A stretch of 64,000 nt of DNA from Erythrobacter sp. NAP1 (lineage in GTDB: Bacteria > Pseudomonadota > Alphaproteobacteria > Sphingomonadales > Sphingomonadaceae): positions 2,335,468 to 2,399,467 of the forward strand of contig NZ_CH672390.1 of assembly GCF_000152865.1 (NCBI RefSeq). The letters run 5' to 3'. Shown one piece after another: positions 1 through 11,279 of the stretch. The stretch's first letter is position 1; each line of letters starts with the position of its first letter. The translations under genes were made by a program, and so were the position numbers. The notes under the pieces were generated by a model. The model was given only the letters and a program-made list of their open reading frames with translations. It searched no databases and was not told where the DNA came from.

Positions 1-296
1 TTGCCTGGAAGCGACGCTTCCACGCTTACGATCACGCGATCTTCATCACCTATTCGCTCAGCTTCATGTCACTGATGTTCATCGCGTTGTCGGTTCTCGG
101 CGCAGCAGGCGTGCCGTTGCCTGCACTCTTTCTGGCAGGGATGATCATTCCGCCCATTCACCTCTACAAGCACCTGCGCCATACTTACGAGATCGGTCGC
201 TTCTCATCGTTCTGGCGCCTTATGGTGCTCAGCATCTTCATCTGGGTGGTGATCGGGCTTTTCATCCAGACGCTAATTATGCTCGGCGCGTTCTGA
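1..296 (+). CDS. DUF3667-like membrane protein, C-terminal part (5' truncated by window)
   Basis: The frame is open from base 3 to the stop at 294-296, so this is the end of a gene that starts before the window. The visible part has an HAYDHAIFITYSLSFM segment and then two hydrophobic stretches separated by a basic loop (HLYKHLRHTYE). That arrangement resembles the C-terminal half of DUF3667 inner-membrane proteins, whose function is unknown. Only about 97 residues are visible, so the family call rests on this pattern. It is convergent with ftsH, and the hairpin between them probably ends ftsH transcription. Confidence 0.55.
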   Translation, partial: AWKRRFHAYDHAIFITYSLSFMSLMFIALSVLGAAGVPLPALFLAGMIIPPIHLYKHLRHTYEIGRFSSFWRLMVLSIFIWVVIGLFIQTLIMLGAF

Positions 297-306
297 GGCA
301 GATGTG

Positions 307-339
307 AAAAGGGCGCCGCCGGATAGTCCGGCAGCGCCC
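307..339 (-). terminator. Intrinsic terminator after ftsH
   Basis: On the minus strand a GC-rich inverted repeat (311-339, arms about 13 bases with one mismatch, loop of 3) is followed directly by TTTT (310-307). It lies 25 bases beyond the ftsH stop codon and just after the end of the convergent DUF3667-like gene. Confidence 0.75.
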
Positions 340-363
340 CAGTCTTCATCCACAGTCTCGTAG

Positions 364-2328
<1,965 letters not shown>

Positions 2329-2413
2329 GGCAAGGGGAGTCCTTTCTCAGACCAAATATGTAGGTGAGGTCCTATGAATGGCAAGATAATGGTTACCTTC
2401 GAAGCTACGCCAT

Positions 2414-3046
2414 TCATCGCGGCGCGTATGCAGCAAGGAACACATCGACTGCGCCCGAAATGCGGGCAGCGTTCTCTTCCTTGCTTGGAATGGCCCCAAA
2501 ACGGCGCTCAAGATCTCCCATTCCCTTTGACATCGAGACGAATTGCTCGGCCGCAAGCATCGGGTCTGCGATGTCGAGTTCACCGTTCGCAGCTGCATGT
2601 GCAAGCCACGCACTGAAGGCCGCTTTCATCCGCCATGGCCCGGCCTTTAGGAAGGCTTCCCCGATAGCTGGTTCATGCTCGGTTTCGGCTGCAATTCGAC
2701 GTTCGAACTGGATCATTTCAGGCCGAGACAGGAACTCAAACATGGCCTGAGCGATTATGGATAAACGCTCGCGGATCGGTCCGGTGGGCATCGCTTCGAG
2801 GCTAAAGTAGTCGCGCATCTTTTCGCATTCGCACTCGACTGCGGCTGCGAACAGGCCGCGCTTGTCGCTGAAATGGTTGTAGATCGTCACTTTCGAGACG
2901 CCGGCATCCGCAGCGACTTGCTCGATCGATGTGGCGGCGAAGCCGTCTCCGAAGAAGCGCTTGGATGCTGCTTCGACGATCGCCTCTCGTTTGGCGATAT
3001 CGGATGGCCGGCCAGGCCGCTTCTTCTCTTTAACTTGAGTGCTCAA
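2414..3046 (-). CDS. TetR/AcrR family transcriptional repressor
   Basis: About 210 residues. The N-terminal helix-turn-helix has the typical TetR pattern (AIVEAASKRFFGDGF, then TSIEQVAADAGVSKVTIYNHF), followed by an all-helical ligand-binding domain. The frame is open further upstream, to 3184, but that would run through two tandem palindromes (3087-3120). I therefore prefer the TTG at 3046 or a nearby start; an ATG at 3102 sits inside the first palindrome and cannot be excluded. It is divergent from the ABC efflux operon starting at 3201, which it probably represses along with its own gene. The inducing ligand is unknown. Confidence 0.85.
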   Translation of the reverse strand: MSTQVKEKKRPGRPSDIAKREAIVEAASKRFFGDGFAATSIEQVAADAGVSKVTIYNHFSDKRGLFAAAVECECEKMRDYFSLEAMPTGPIRERLSIIAQAMFEFLSRPEMIQFERRIAAETEHEPAIGEAFLKAGPWRMKAAFSAWLAHAAANGELDIADPMLAAEQFVSMSKGMGDLERRFGAIPSKEENAARISGAVDVFLAAYAPR

Positions 3047-3086
3047 TGCGGAGAATTCTCTGATTTCAAAATGCGTGTTGACAAAC

Positions 3087-3120
3087 TGAACGGTAGCGTT
3101 CATTTGAACGACATCGTTCA
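3087..3120. promoter_or_regulatory. Two tandem TGAACG-N4-CGTTCA operators
   Basis: Two perfect inverted repeats of the form TGAACG-N4-CGTTCA lie at 3087-3102 and 3105-3120, with centres 18 bases apart, on the same face of the helix within one to two turns. They sit between tetR and the efflux operon. A TTGACA hexamer (3078-3083) abuts the first repeat, so bound repressor would cover a plus-strand promoter. This is the classic layout for a self-regulating TetR repressor; binding is inferred. Confidence 0.7.
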
Positions 3121-3200
3121 ATATCGTTCTTTCCTCTCGTTTAATCAAGTCCCCCACTCGGCCACCCTCTCCCCTCCCCCTCAAAGGCCCCGTTTGATCT

Positions 3201-4337
3201 ATGCTCTGGATCGCGATTCGAATGCTGACTGGCGACGCGCAAAAGTTCTACGGGCTTTTGTTCGGCATCGCTTTTTCGACGCTGCTGATCACCCAGCAGC
3301 TGACTATTTTCGTCAACCTGATCGAACGCGGCGCGAGCGGCGTTTACAATTCGCCCGAAGCGCAGGTTTGGGTCATGGACCCGGTTAGCCGGACGACCGA
3401 TGTCAATTATGCGATGCCCTCGACCGCGCTGGACGAAGTTCGCTCCGTGCCCGGCGTCGAATGGGCCGTCCCGCACCTTAGGTCCGTCGCCTCGGTCCGC
3501 ACGCGGGAAGGCGACCTTGAGCAGGTGGCAATCATCGGCGTCGACGATGCGACCCTGATCGGCCTCCCCAAGAATCTGTTCGAAGGTTCGAAGGAAGTGC
3601 TGTCACAGCCCGACTCGGTCATTATCGACGATGGCGGCGTAGTAAACATGTTCGGAGCAGGCGTGAACCCGCTCGGTGAGCGCCTCGAGCTCAACGACCA
3701 GCGCGCAGTCATTCGAGGCGTGGCGGATACAATTCCCGCATTCACCAGCACCGCGGTTCTCTACACTAAGTACAGCCAGGCTTTGAACTACGTCCCCGGC
3801 ACCAGGAATCGTCTGAGTTTCGTCCTTGCGGGTGTGAGCGAAGGCCTCACCGCTGAAGAGGTCGCGGCGAGGATCGAGGAGCAGACCGGCCTGAAGGCGG
3901 AAACCCGCGACGACTTCGCTCGGGCAGGCGTCGATTTCATCATCCAGAACACTGGTATCCCGACAAACTTTGGCATCACCGTGATCCTCGGCTTTGTCGT
4001 CGGCGTCGCCATCGTGGGCCTTACGTTCAGCCTCTTCATCCGCGACAACATCAAGCAGTTCGGCGCATTGAAGGCGATCGGCGTGACCAACTCCAAGATT
4101 GTTCGCATGGTCGGAGTGCAGGCAGGCCTTGTCGGAGCGGTCGGCTACGCGCTTGGCGTCGTGGGAACGGCTGTGTTTCTGTGGAGCTTCAGCGGTAATC
4201 CGTTCTTCAAGGGCTTCTACATCCCTTGGCAAATTCCGCTCATCAGCCTTGGCGCTGTCATCGTGATCCTTGCGATCACCGGTTGGCTCGCGCTGCGCAG
4301 CGTTCTCAACACCGAACCCGCTTCGGTCTTCCGGTGA
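3201..4337 (+). CDS. ABC transporter permease (FtsX/DevC-like)
   Basis: 378-residue inner-membrane permease of the MacB/DevC type: one N-terminal transmembrane helix (about 15-38), a large periplasmic domain, then three helices in the C-terminal half (about 255-375) forming the FtsX domain. With the ATPase (4354) and membrane fusion protein (5117) it should form the inner-membrane part of a tripartite pump that exports its substrate across both membranes. It is the first gene of the operon, 80 bases after the second operator. The substrate cannot be told from sequence. Confidence 0.88.
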   Translation: MLWIAIRMLTGDAQKFYGLLFGIAFSTLLITQQLTIFVNLIERGASGVYNSPEAQVWVMDPVSRTTDVNYAMPSTALDEVRSVPGVEWAVPHLRSVASVRTREGDLEQVAIIGVDDATLIGLPKNLFEGSKEVLSQPDSVIIDDGGVVNMFGAGVNPLGERLELNDQRAVIRGVADTIPAFTSTAVLYTKYSQALNYVPGTRNRLSFVLAGVSEGLTAEEVAARIEEQTGLKAETRDDFARAGVDFIIQNTGIPTNFGITVILGFVVGVAIVGLTFSLFIRDNIKQFGALKAIGVTNSKIVRMVGVQAGLVGAVGYALGVVGTAVFLWSFSGNPFFKGFYIPWQIPLISLGAVIVILAITGWLALRSVLNTEPASVFR

Positions 4338-4353
4338 CGAGGGGCTCGCAAGC

Positions 4354-5109
4354 ATGAACGACGTCAACGGTAAGCCCATGGACACATCCGCAATTGGCGG
4401 CTGCCCTCCCGAAGCTGCAATTTGCGCGCGTGGCATCGTGCGCGATTTCGAAGCGGGTCAGTCCACGATCCGTGTGCTTCACGGCATCGACACCGACATC
4501 AAGCCAGGCGAAATGACTTATGTCGTAGGTGAAAGCGGCTCGGGCAAGACCACGCTGATCTCGATCATGTGCGGCATTCTGTGGCCGACTGAAGGCGAGG
4601 TGAAGGTCTTCGGAACCGACATCTACAAACTGTCGGACGCAGAGCTGGTCAACTTCCGCCTGCAGAACATCGGATTCATTTTCCAGCAGTACAACCTGAT
4701 CCCGTCAATCGACGCTGCTGCGAACGCTGCCGTCCCACTGATCGCCAAGGGCATGGGGATCGAGGAAGCGCGCGAAAAAGCCACAGTCCTTCTCGAAAAG
4801 CTCAATATCGGCGATCAGGCGAACAAGCTGCCCAACCAGCTCTCGGGCGGCCAGCAACAGCGCGTCGCCATCGCCCGCGCGCTGGTTCACGAACCGCGCC
4901 TCGTGGTTTGCGACGAGCCTACCGCTGCGCTCGACGCCTCTTCCGGTCGACGGGTCATGGACCTGCTGCACGAAGTCGCCGTCGCACCCGATCGCGCTTG
5001 CATCATCGTTACCCACGACAACCGAATTTTCGATCTCGCCGACCGCATCCTCGTGCTCGAGGACGGCCGCGTCACCCATGACGGCACAGAAATGCCGGAA
5101 GACCACTGA
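4354..5109 (+). CDS. ABC transporter ATP-binding protein (DevA/MacB-type)
   Basis: ATPase of the efflux operon. It has Walker A GESGSGKTT, Q-loop FIFQQYN, signature LSGGQQQR and Walker B LVVCDEPTA, with H-loop TH near the end. The frame is open upstream, but the ATG at 4354, shortly after the permease stop at 4337, gives a normal 251-residue protein. It lies between its permease and its HlyD partner, so the three are almost certainly one complex. Confidence 0.92.
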   Translation: MNDVNGKPMDTSAIGGCPPEAAICARGIVRDFEAGQSTIRVLHGIDTDIKPGEMTYVVGESGSGKTTLISIMCGILWPTEGEVKVFGTDIYKLSDAELVNFRLQNIGFIFQQYNLIPSIDAAANAAVPLIAKGMGIEEAREKATVLLEKLNIGDQANKLPNQLSGGQQQRVAIARALVHEPRLVVCDEPTAALDASSGRRVMDLLHEVAVAPDRACIIVTHDNRIFDLADRILVLEDGRVTHDGTEMPEDH

Positions 5110-5116
5110 GGACATT

Positions 5117-6118
5117 ATGGCCCTGCTCCCCTCCAACATCAGTTTCTCGCGCCAGATCCTGCCGGTGATCGCCGTCGTAGGGATAATCTTCGCCGCGATT
5201 TATATCTGGACCAACCTACCCGATCGCGAACTCGAAGACCCTGCGAACGAACCTCCCAAGGCAACCGGAGAGCTTGCCAATAGCGCTCGGGTGGCGGGGG
5301 CAGGCATCGTCGAACCGGCGAGCGAGGTCATCAATATCGGCTCGGCTCTGTCGGGCCTTGTCACCGATCTGCGCGTCACCCCGGGAGAGCGCGTCGAGAA
5401 AGGCCAGCCGCTGTTCCTCGTCGACGACCGCGCCGTTCGCGCAAACCTTCGCGAAGCTGAAGCCGCCATTCGTGAAGCCCGCGCCGCTATCGGTGAGGCC
5501 GAAACCGCCCGCCGGATCGCGCGCGAGCAGCTTGCCCTTTATGAAAGCCTCGACGATCCCGCTGCGGTCAGCCGCAGCGAGGTGATCCGCGTCGAAGGTG
5601 AAGCAGCCGCCGCAGGAAACCGCCTGCAACTCGCCCGCGCCCGGCTCGACCAGGCGCAGGCCCGCGCTTCCACCGCCCGCACCGAGCTTGGCCGCCTGAC
5701 CGTGCGCGCGCCGATTGCTGGCGAAATTCTCGCCGTGAACATTCGTCCGGGCGAGTTCGTCGCAACACAGGGCGGCGGCAATGCCGAGCCTTTCATCCAG
5801 ATGGGCGAGACGAACCCTCTGCACATCCGCGTCGACATCGACGAGAACGAGGCCGTGCGCGTAAAGCTTGGCGCGCCTGCTGTGGTCTCTCCGCGCGGTG
5901 CCGCGCAAATCCGCGTCGAGGCCGAGTTTGTGCGAGCAGAACCGCAAGTCGTGCCCAAGCGCTCGCTTACCAACAGTGCGGCTGAACGCGTCGATGTTCG
6001 CGTGCTTCAGCTGATCTATGCACTCCCGCAAAGCGCGGAGGCCGAAGCCTTCCGGGTTGGACAACAGATTGACGCTTTCATCCCAGCCAATGACGACCAG
6101 CCGGGCGAGGAAGGGTAA
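5117..6118 (+). CDS. HlyD/DevB-family efflux periplasmic adaptor
   Basis: 333-residue membrane fusion protein: one N-terminal membrane helix (about 12-30), a biotinyl-lipoyl-like domain (GERVEKGQPLFLVDDR), a long coiled-coil hairpin rich in Ala, Arg and Glu (about 110-190), the second lipoyl half (VRAPIAGEILAVNIRPGE) and a beta-barrel domain. It bridges the inner-membrane ABC unit and the outer-membrane factor encoded next. The ATG lies only 7 bases past the stop of the ATPase gene, consistent with one transcript. Confidence 0.9.
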   Translation: MALLPSNISFSRQILPVIAVVGIIFAAIYIWTNLPDRELEDPANEPPKATGELANSARVAGAGIVEPASEVINIGSALSGLVTDLRVTPGERVEKGQPLFLVDDRAVRANLREAEAAIREARAAIGEAETARRIAREQLALYESLDDPAAVSRSEVIRVEGEAAAAGNRLQLARARLDQAQARASTARTELGRLTVRAPIAGEILAVNIRPGEFVATQGGGNAEPFIQMGETNPLHIRVDIDENEAVRVKLGAPAVVSPRGAAQIRVEAEFVRAEPQVVPKRSLTNSAAERVDVRVLQLIYALPQSAEAEAFRVGQQIDAFIPANDDQPGEEG

Positions 6119-6122
6119 GACC

Positions 6123-7556
6123 ATGCGTCCGCTCTCCCCTCGTTTGCTGACGCTTGCATTGGCAGCACCTCTGGCTGCCTGCGTTGCTGGTCCAGCGCCT
6201 GAAATCGCGACTCCGACACCTGAACTGCCAGCGGAATTCTTCTACTCCCCCGACGGAGCATCACAGGCAGGTCTCGCATCGCTCCTTCCGAACGAAGACC
6301 CTGCTTTTGCAGCGCTCTCGCAGGCGGCTATCGAGAGAGGCCCCAGCCTTGCCGAAGCGCTGGCGCGGGTCGATGCCGCGCGTGCAGGTGCGCGCCGCGC
6401 AGGGGCAGAACGTCTGCCGAATGTCGGTGTGGACGGCAATGTCACGGGCAACCGGATCAACCCCAACCAGTTCGGCTCGGACAATCCGTTCGCGCAGCAA
6501 ATCGACACCGAACAGGTCTCCTACGCCGCCAACCTGACCGCGACCTGGGACGCCGACCTGTTTGGTCGACTTCGCGCACAAGAACGTGCAGCTATTGCGC
6601 GGATTGATGCAGCGAGCGCCTCTGCCGCGGCCGTCCGTATTGCTTTACTCGCAGAGATCGCAGGCAGCGTGACCGACTGGCGTGTGCTCGAGGCGCGTCG
6701 TCAGTCGATCGAGAGCGACGTGGCCGCCGCGACGCAGCTCGCCTCGCTTGCTCGCACCCGCGAAGAAGCGGGTATCGCGCCCGGCTTTGACCGTGTGCGT
6801 GCCGAAGCGGCGGCAAGCGCCTCGCGATCGCGACTTGCGGCGCTGCAAAGCGAACGCGTGCGGATTGTCGGACGCCTTATCACGCTGACCGGATCCTCCG
6901 CTGCTGACGTAAGCAGCGCTCTGGCGCTTGGAGGCCCGGACCTGTCTGCGCAAGCGCCCCCTGCTGCCCTTCCTTCCGAACTTCTTGCGAACCGCCCAGA
7001 TGTTGTCGCTGCCGCCGCAGAGCTTGCGGCGAGCGATGCTGACCTTGCCGCGGCTGCGAGAGCGCGTTTCCCTCGTCTTTCTCTCTCAGCCGTAATCGGA
7101 CTCCTCGCCTTCAACGCTGGCGACTTCTTCAGCGAGGACTCGATCGTGGGCACACTCACCGCAGGCGTAGCCGCGCCCCTCCTCGACTTCGGACGGATCG
7201 AAGCTGAGATCGACGGTGCAGCGGCCAACAAGCGCGCTGCATTCCAGGCCTATCGCGGCGCGGTGTTTCAGGCTCTGGGCGATGCCGAGGCGGCTTATGG
7301 CCTGATCGCGGCAAGCGATGCGGAAGCGACGCTTGCGGTGCAGGAGCGCGACGAATTGCAACGTGCGGCAAGCCTCGCGAACGATCGCTACCGTGCAGGG
7401 CTGGCGAGTTTCCTCGAAGTCCTCGAAGCACGTCGCGCCGCCGATGCAAGCGGTGAGCGAGCAGCTGCGGCTTTGGGCCGCGCGGAACGCGCTCGCATCC
7501 TGTTGTGGCAGGCGCTCGGCGGTGACCGCGTGATTGAGCCTGAGGCAGCCAGCTAA
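6123..7556 (+). CDS. NodT-family outer-membrane efflux lipoprotein (TolC-like)
   Basis: 477 residues with a lipoprotein signal peptide (lipobox LAAC near residue 20), then two repeated outer-membrane efflux domains with long Ala-rich helices, including the LLANRPDVVAAAAEL segment typical of NodT proteins. It provides the outer-membrane channel for the ABC/HlyD pump just upstream, which makes the operon self-sufficient. The gene starts 4 bases after the adaptor stop. Its 3' end overlaps the convergent HupE-like gene by 4 bases. Confidence 0.92.
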   Translation: MRPLSPRLLTLALAAPLAACVAGPAPEIATPTPELPAEFFYSPDGASQAGLASLLPNEDPAFAALSQAAIERGPSLAEALARVDAARAGARRAGAERLPNVGVDGNVTGNRINPNQFGSDNPFAQQIDTEQVSYAANLTATWDADLFGRLRAQERAAIARIDAASASAAAVRIALLAEIAGSVTDWRVLEARRQSIESDVAAATQLASLARTREEAGIAPGFDRVRAEAAASASRSRLAALQSERVRIVGRLITLTGSSAADVSSALALGGPDLSAQAPPAALPSELLANRPDVVAAAAELAASDADLAAAARARFPRLSLSAVIGLLAFNAGDFFSEDSIVGTLTAGVAAPLLDFGRIEAEIDGAAANKRAAFQAYRGAVFQALGDAEAAYGLIAASDAEATLAVQERDELQRAASLANDRYRAGLASFLEVLEARRAADASGERAAAALGRAERARILLWQALGGDRVIEPEAAS

Positions 7557-8545
7557 CCCACCACCCGCTCGATCAGCCAAAAGCTCCCTGTGATCCCGAT
7601 CACGTAGGTCGCAATCCGGATGGCGGGCGTTTCGATCCGCGGTGCGCCGCGAGATAGCGCTGCCAAGAAGGCAATCAGGAGCGCGATCACCAGCAGTTGG
7701 CCCGCTTCCACGCCGATATTGAAGGCCAAGAGGGCGGTCGCAATTTCCCCCTGCGGAAGGCCGATGTCAGCCAAGGCTCCTGCAAAGCCGAACCCGTGGA
7801 AGAGGCCGAAAGCAAAAGCCACCGCCCACGGATAGCGCCGGGTGATGGTCATGCGATCAGGCTCTCGAAGCACGAGAGCGACCTCGACCGCCAGAAACAC
7901 GATGGAAAGCGCGATAAGCGCCTCGACCGGGCGACTTGGAAGGCCGGTATAGCCAAGCGTGGTAGCGACCAGCGTGATCGAATGCGCGACCGTGAATGCG
8001 GTTGCAGCTTTGACCACCGGCCACGGAGCGCGGACCAGCAGGACAAGCGCGACTACGAACAATAGGTGGTCCCAGCCGAAAAGGATATGCTCGGCACCGA
8101 TGATGAAATAGTCGCGAAGGACCTGCCAGCGGTCCGACTTGGCCATGATTGTCGCGGTGGGATTGTCCGACGTGAGGCGAAAGGTCTGGACGGGGCGATA
8201 GAGCGGCTCAACCCGCGCAATGGCATCTGCGTTGCCCAGCAGTTCGGTGAGGCCGAACTTTTCGTCCGCAAGAGATCCCTCGCAGCGCAAATCCGCGCGG
8301 CCCAAGAGCGCCAGCACGGCGGCGCGCTGAACAGGTTCACCGATCATCTCGCAGCTTTCGGGGATCACTGGCTCGCCTACGGGAGCTGCATTCATGGCTC
8401 GCGTCGCCGAGACAGGCAGCTTCCATTCAAGCGCCCATTCGCCCGGTGCGCGCTCGGTCATCTCGATCACCGCCGGGCGCAATTCGTCAGCGGACGCCGG
8501 CGCGGCGATGAGCGCAAACAGGAGCAGCAGCGCGAGGCGGATCAC
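7553..8545 (-). CDS. HupE/UreJ-like membrane protein
   Basis: 330 residues: signal peptide (cleavage near ASADE), about 150 residues of periplasmic domain, then a C-terminal HupE/UreJ_2 module of about six helices with the EHILFGWDHLLFV and FGLFHGFGFAG motifs. The family is loosely tied to metal (nickel/cobalt) permeation, but this long secreted-domain version is not characterised. It is the last gene of a three-gene operon (DUF3604, PPIase, HupE) with 4-base start/stop overlaps, which implies coupled translation and a shared envelope role. Confidence 0.8.
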   Translation of the reverse strand: MIRLALLLLFALIAAPASADELRPAVIEMTERAPGEWALEWKLPVSATRAMNAAPVGEPVIPESCEMIGEPVQRAAVLALLGRADLRCEGSLADEKFGLTELLGNADAIARVEPLYRPVQTFRLTSDNPTATIMAKSDRWQVLRDYFIIGAEHILFGWDHLLFVVALVLLVRAPWPVVKAATAFTVAHSITLVATTLGYTGLPSRPVEALIALSIVFLAVEVALVLREPDRMTITRRYPWAVAFAFGLFHGFGFAGALADIGLPQGEIATALLAFNIGVEAGQLLVIALLIAFLAALSRGAPRIETPAIRIATYVIGITGSFWLIERVVG

Positions 8546-9330
8546 CTGTCGATCTCTATCCGGTAGGCGCTGCGCAGGACCTCGAATGCGCGGTCCTTGC
8601 GAGCGGCGGTTTCGGCGCTTCGCCAGTCGTTTTCGACCTCCTCGCGCACCGCGTCAAACGAAGGGTCCTTGGCAGTCCGCTGTGTCAAACGAACCAGATG
8701 CCACCCGAAGCCGGATGGGACCGGGCCTTGCCACTCATCGCGCGGCTCAAGCTCGGCAAGATTGCGGGCAAACTGTTCGCCGAAGCGGGCCTGCACTTCC
8801 GAAGCGCCCATGGCGTTGATGGCTTTCGGCAGACTAGTGGCGGTGCCTTGTACGGCGCCCGTCTCACGCGCCAATCGAGCCTCATCCTCGTCGGCGAAGA
8901 GCGCCTGTTCGAATGTGAGGCTGGGTTCGCCCGCGTAATTGGCGGCATTCGCTTCAAAGTACGCCCTCAGCACCGTGTCATCGGGATCAGCAAGCTCGGC
9001 AGCAAGGCTCGCCGACATGTCCATCTTCGAAACCATCCGCTGCCGCACCACGGCATCGCCTTGGTCCAGCCCGAGCCTCAAGGCTTCGCGATAAAGGACT
9101 TCGTCGCGCACATAGCGATCAATCGCCGCGTCAAGCTCGGCGTCGGTGGGCGCACGGCCCATCATCCTTTCGAACCCGAGCGACAATTGCGCCTGTTGCT
9201 CCGGCCCGACGGTGATCACGCGCGATGCAGGATCGACCGGCGTGCCGCCCCAGGTGAGCGCAACATAGACGATAGCGCCGAGCGCGATGAAATGGACCAG
9301 CGGCTCGCGCGCCCAGCCGGGAAGCGTCAT
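8542..9330 (-). CDS. Parvulin-type peptidyl-prolyl cis-trans isomerase, membrane anchored
   Basis: 262 residues. It has an N-terminal hydrophobic anchor (about 12-27), then an all-helical chaperone segment of SurA/PpiD character and a rotamase domain ending in GFGWHLVRLTQR. It probably helps fold exported proteins at the periplasmic face. Its stop overlaps the HupE start by 4 bases, and its start overlaps the DUF3604 stop by 4 bases, so it may serve the neighbouring membrane proteins. Substrates are unknown. Confidence 0.82.
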   Translation of the reverse strand: MTLPGWAREPLVHFIALGAIVYVALTWGGTPVDPASRVITVGPEQQAQLSLGFERMMGRAPTDAELDAAIDRYVRDEVLYREALRLGLDQGDAVVRQRMVSKMDMSASLAAELADPDDTVLRAYFEANAANYAGEPSLTFEQALFADEDEARLARETGAVQGTATSLPKAINAMGASEVQARFGEQFARNLAELEPRDEWQGPVPSGFGWHLVRLTQRTAKDPSFDAVREEVENDWRSAETAARKDRAFEVLRSAYRIEIDR

Positions 9331-11258
9331 TGCGCCTCCGACGCAGCAGGTCGCAGCCAGATCGGCGAGGTGTAGGCGCGCTCCTGCGCGACCGCATCCT
9401 CCATCGCATCCGGCGGAAGCGTAATCCCGAAGCGCACCGCATCGAACAAGGTCCAGCGCGGCGTAGGGATTTCGATCACGCGTACGTAGTAGAACGCTCT
9501 GTGCCCCGCGCTGTAGTCGGGATCGGTCCAGGTGGCGCGCAGCTCGCTTGCGCCGATATCGTTGGAGTAGGTCGCTGTCTCGCGATCGACCGTATCACCC
9601 ACTGGGTCCAGACTATCGCCGGTTCGGCGGCGCGTTTCCATGTCGCTCCACACGACGTTGTACACCTGCTCCTGAGAAGTGCCTGACGCATCGAGCCAGC
9701 CTTTCACGACTTGCACCCGGTCGAGGTTCGCGCCGTCGGGATCCTTCATCGCGCTGATAAGGAAACTTGGCGCCGTGCCTCGATCCTCCAGATCGCCGCC
9801 CATCGGAACGCCTCGGGTGTACCCCGCGCGCACCCAGTCGCCGTCCCAGTCCTCCTCAGTGAAATCAAATCCACCGAAGACGCGCACGGTCATGCGCGGC
9901 CCGGTAGTCGCGTAGACTTCGCGCCGGGCAAAGGCGTCGAAAATCTCCGCACGCGTGTTCCCGCGCGCCCATGCGGCGGCGTATCCGCCTGCAAGATAAT
10001 GCCAGCCATAACGGCCCTCGCGCGTGCCGAGGTTCTGTGGTTCGAGGGCGCGGCTCTCATTCGCGGGCTCGTTGCCCGTGTGCTTGCCGTAGAAATTATC
10101 CTCATCACCCGTGGCGAAGGCGGTGTGACTGTCGGTCGCTCCGATCATCCCAAAAGCATAGGGGTTCACGCCAAGTTGCGCTTCGAGCGAGAGCCCGCGC
10201 AGCAGCGCCGAGCGGGCATAGGACCCTTCATACATGTCAGGCGTGGAACGCTGGGTAAGCGGCAGATTGCCAAGTTCCCAGCCCTTCACCCCGAAGCCAG
10301 CCATCTCGTCATTGGGCGAAAGGAACGGGTGCGTTTCGCTGTCACCCTTGATCTGCGTAACTTCGATCACCGGCTCCATCCGCGCACGCATTGCTGCGTA
10401 TTCGGCAGTCATTGGAGAACCATCAGTTGTCGTCGCCTCGAACATCATGCCGTTCGAAAGGTTCGAATTGTGCGGGATCGCGAGCACGCGCCCACCTGTC
10501 CGCTCCTCATAGGCTGCCATGTAGTCCCACAATTCCTCCGCCGTCGTGTTGAGCCCGGGGAACGGAAGCGTCTGGCTCGTCCTGTCGCTGCCGTCGCGAA
10601 ACATCACGACGCGGTGCAGGTTGTTGCCGTCGGGCATGAGCGTCCACTCGAACCCTGCAAGAGCTGTGAACACGCCCGGCTCGTTATAGCGGTCGAGCAG
10701 GCCAAGCTGTGTGTTCCAGATATCCTCTGCACCTTCGCGCGCCCTTTCGGGGTCAGCGAACGCCTCAGGGATTTCGTTGTTTGCGGCGGCGGTTATGAGT
10801 TCAGCCACGGCAAGCTGCGATTGCTCGGGGCTTTCGTGCATCATGTCGTACCAGCGAAGTACGGTCTCGTCGCGGATCACCCAGTTCACATACCAGCGCG
10901 GCGCGTCATAAAGTCGGCGCGTCGCCCCGAGCGCGTCGGAGTGATCCGAAATGACGAGGAAATCGAGCGGACGTGCCAGACGGGCTTCCGAACCGGTCGT
11001 GGCGGTGACAGTCTCGCCCCTTGCGAAGCGAAGTGCCGCTTCAGGGCCGAGGCGCACACCGAAGCCGAATGCATCGACCGAATTGTCCGTATGGAGGTGT
11101 GTATCGCCCCAATATGGACGATCAGGAAATTCGGCGAGCTCAATCGTGTCTTCGCCCGTGCCGGTCTGTGCCGGATCAAGCTCCGGTTCGCTGCTGCAGC
11201 CAACCAGCGCCATTACGACAGCGCTTGTTGCCCAAAGCCGGATTACGTTGCTTCGCAT
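9327..11258 (-). CDS. DUF3604 domain lipoprotein
   Basis: 643 residues beginning with a lipoprotein signal (VGCSS near residue 20). Most of the protein is a DUF3604 domain with PHP-like metal-site motifs (YWGDTHLHTDNS, DFLVISDHSD, AIPHNSN, GATDSHT). The histidine/aspartate clusters suggest a metal-dependent phosphoesterase-like fold, but no reaction is known for the family. It is the first gene of the operon with PPIase and HupE-like genes. A strong AGGGAG ribosome-binding site precedes the ATG, and a 12-base palindrome lies just upstream. Confidence 0.85.
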   Translation of the reverse strand: MRSNVIRLWATSAVVMALVGCSSEPELDPAQTGTGEDTIELAEFPDRPYWGDTHLHTDNSVDAFGFGVRLGPEAALRFARGETVTATTGSEARLARPLDFLVISDHSDALGATRRLYDAPRWYVNWVIRDETVLRWYDMMHESPEQSQLAVAELITAAANNEIPEAFADPERAREGAEDIWNTQLGLLDRYNEPGVFTALAGFEWTLMPDGNNLHRVVMFRDGSDRTSQTLPFPGLNTTAEELWDYMAAYEERTGGRVLAIPHNSNLSNGMMFEATTTDGSPMTAEYAAMRARMEPVIEVTQIKGDSETHPFLSPNDEMAGFGVKGWELGNLPLTQRSTPDMYEGSYARSALLRGLSLEAQLGVNPYAFGMIGATDSHTAFATGDEDNFYGKHTGNEPANESRALEPQNLGTREGRYGWHYLAGGYAAAWARGNTRAEIFDAFARREVYATTGPRMTVRVFGGFDFTEEDWDGDWVRAGYTRGVPMGGDLEDRGTAPSFLISAMKDPDGANLDRVQVVKGWLDASGTSQEQVYNVVWSDMETRRRTGDSLDPVGDTVDRETATYSNDIGASELRATWTDPDYSAGHRAFYYVRVIEIPTPRWTLFDAVRFGITLPPDAMEDAVAQERAYTSPIWLRPAASEAQ

Positions 11259-11279
11259 GGCTCCCTCCCCGCATGCGTC

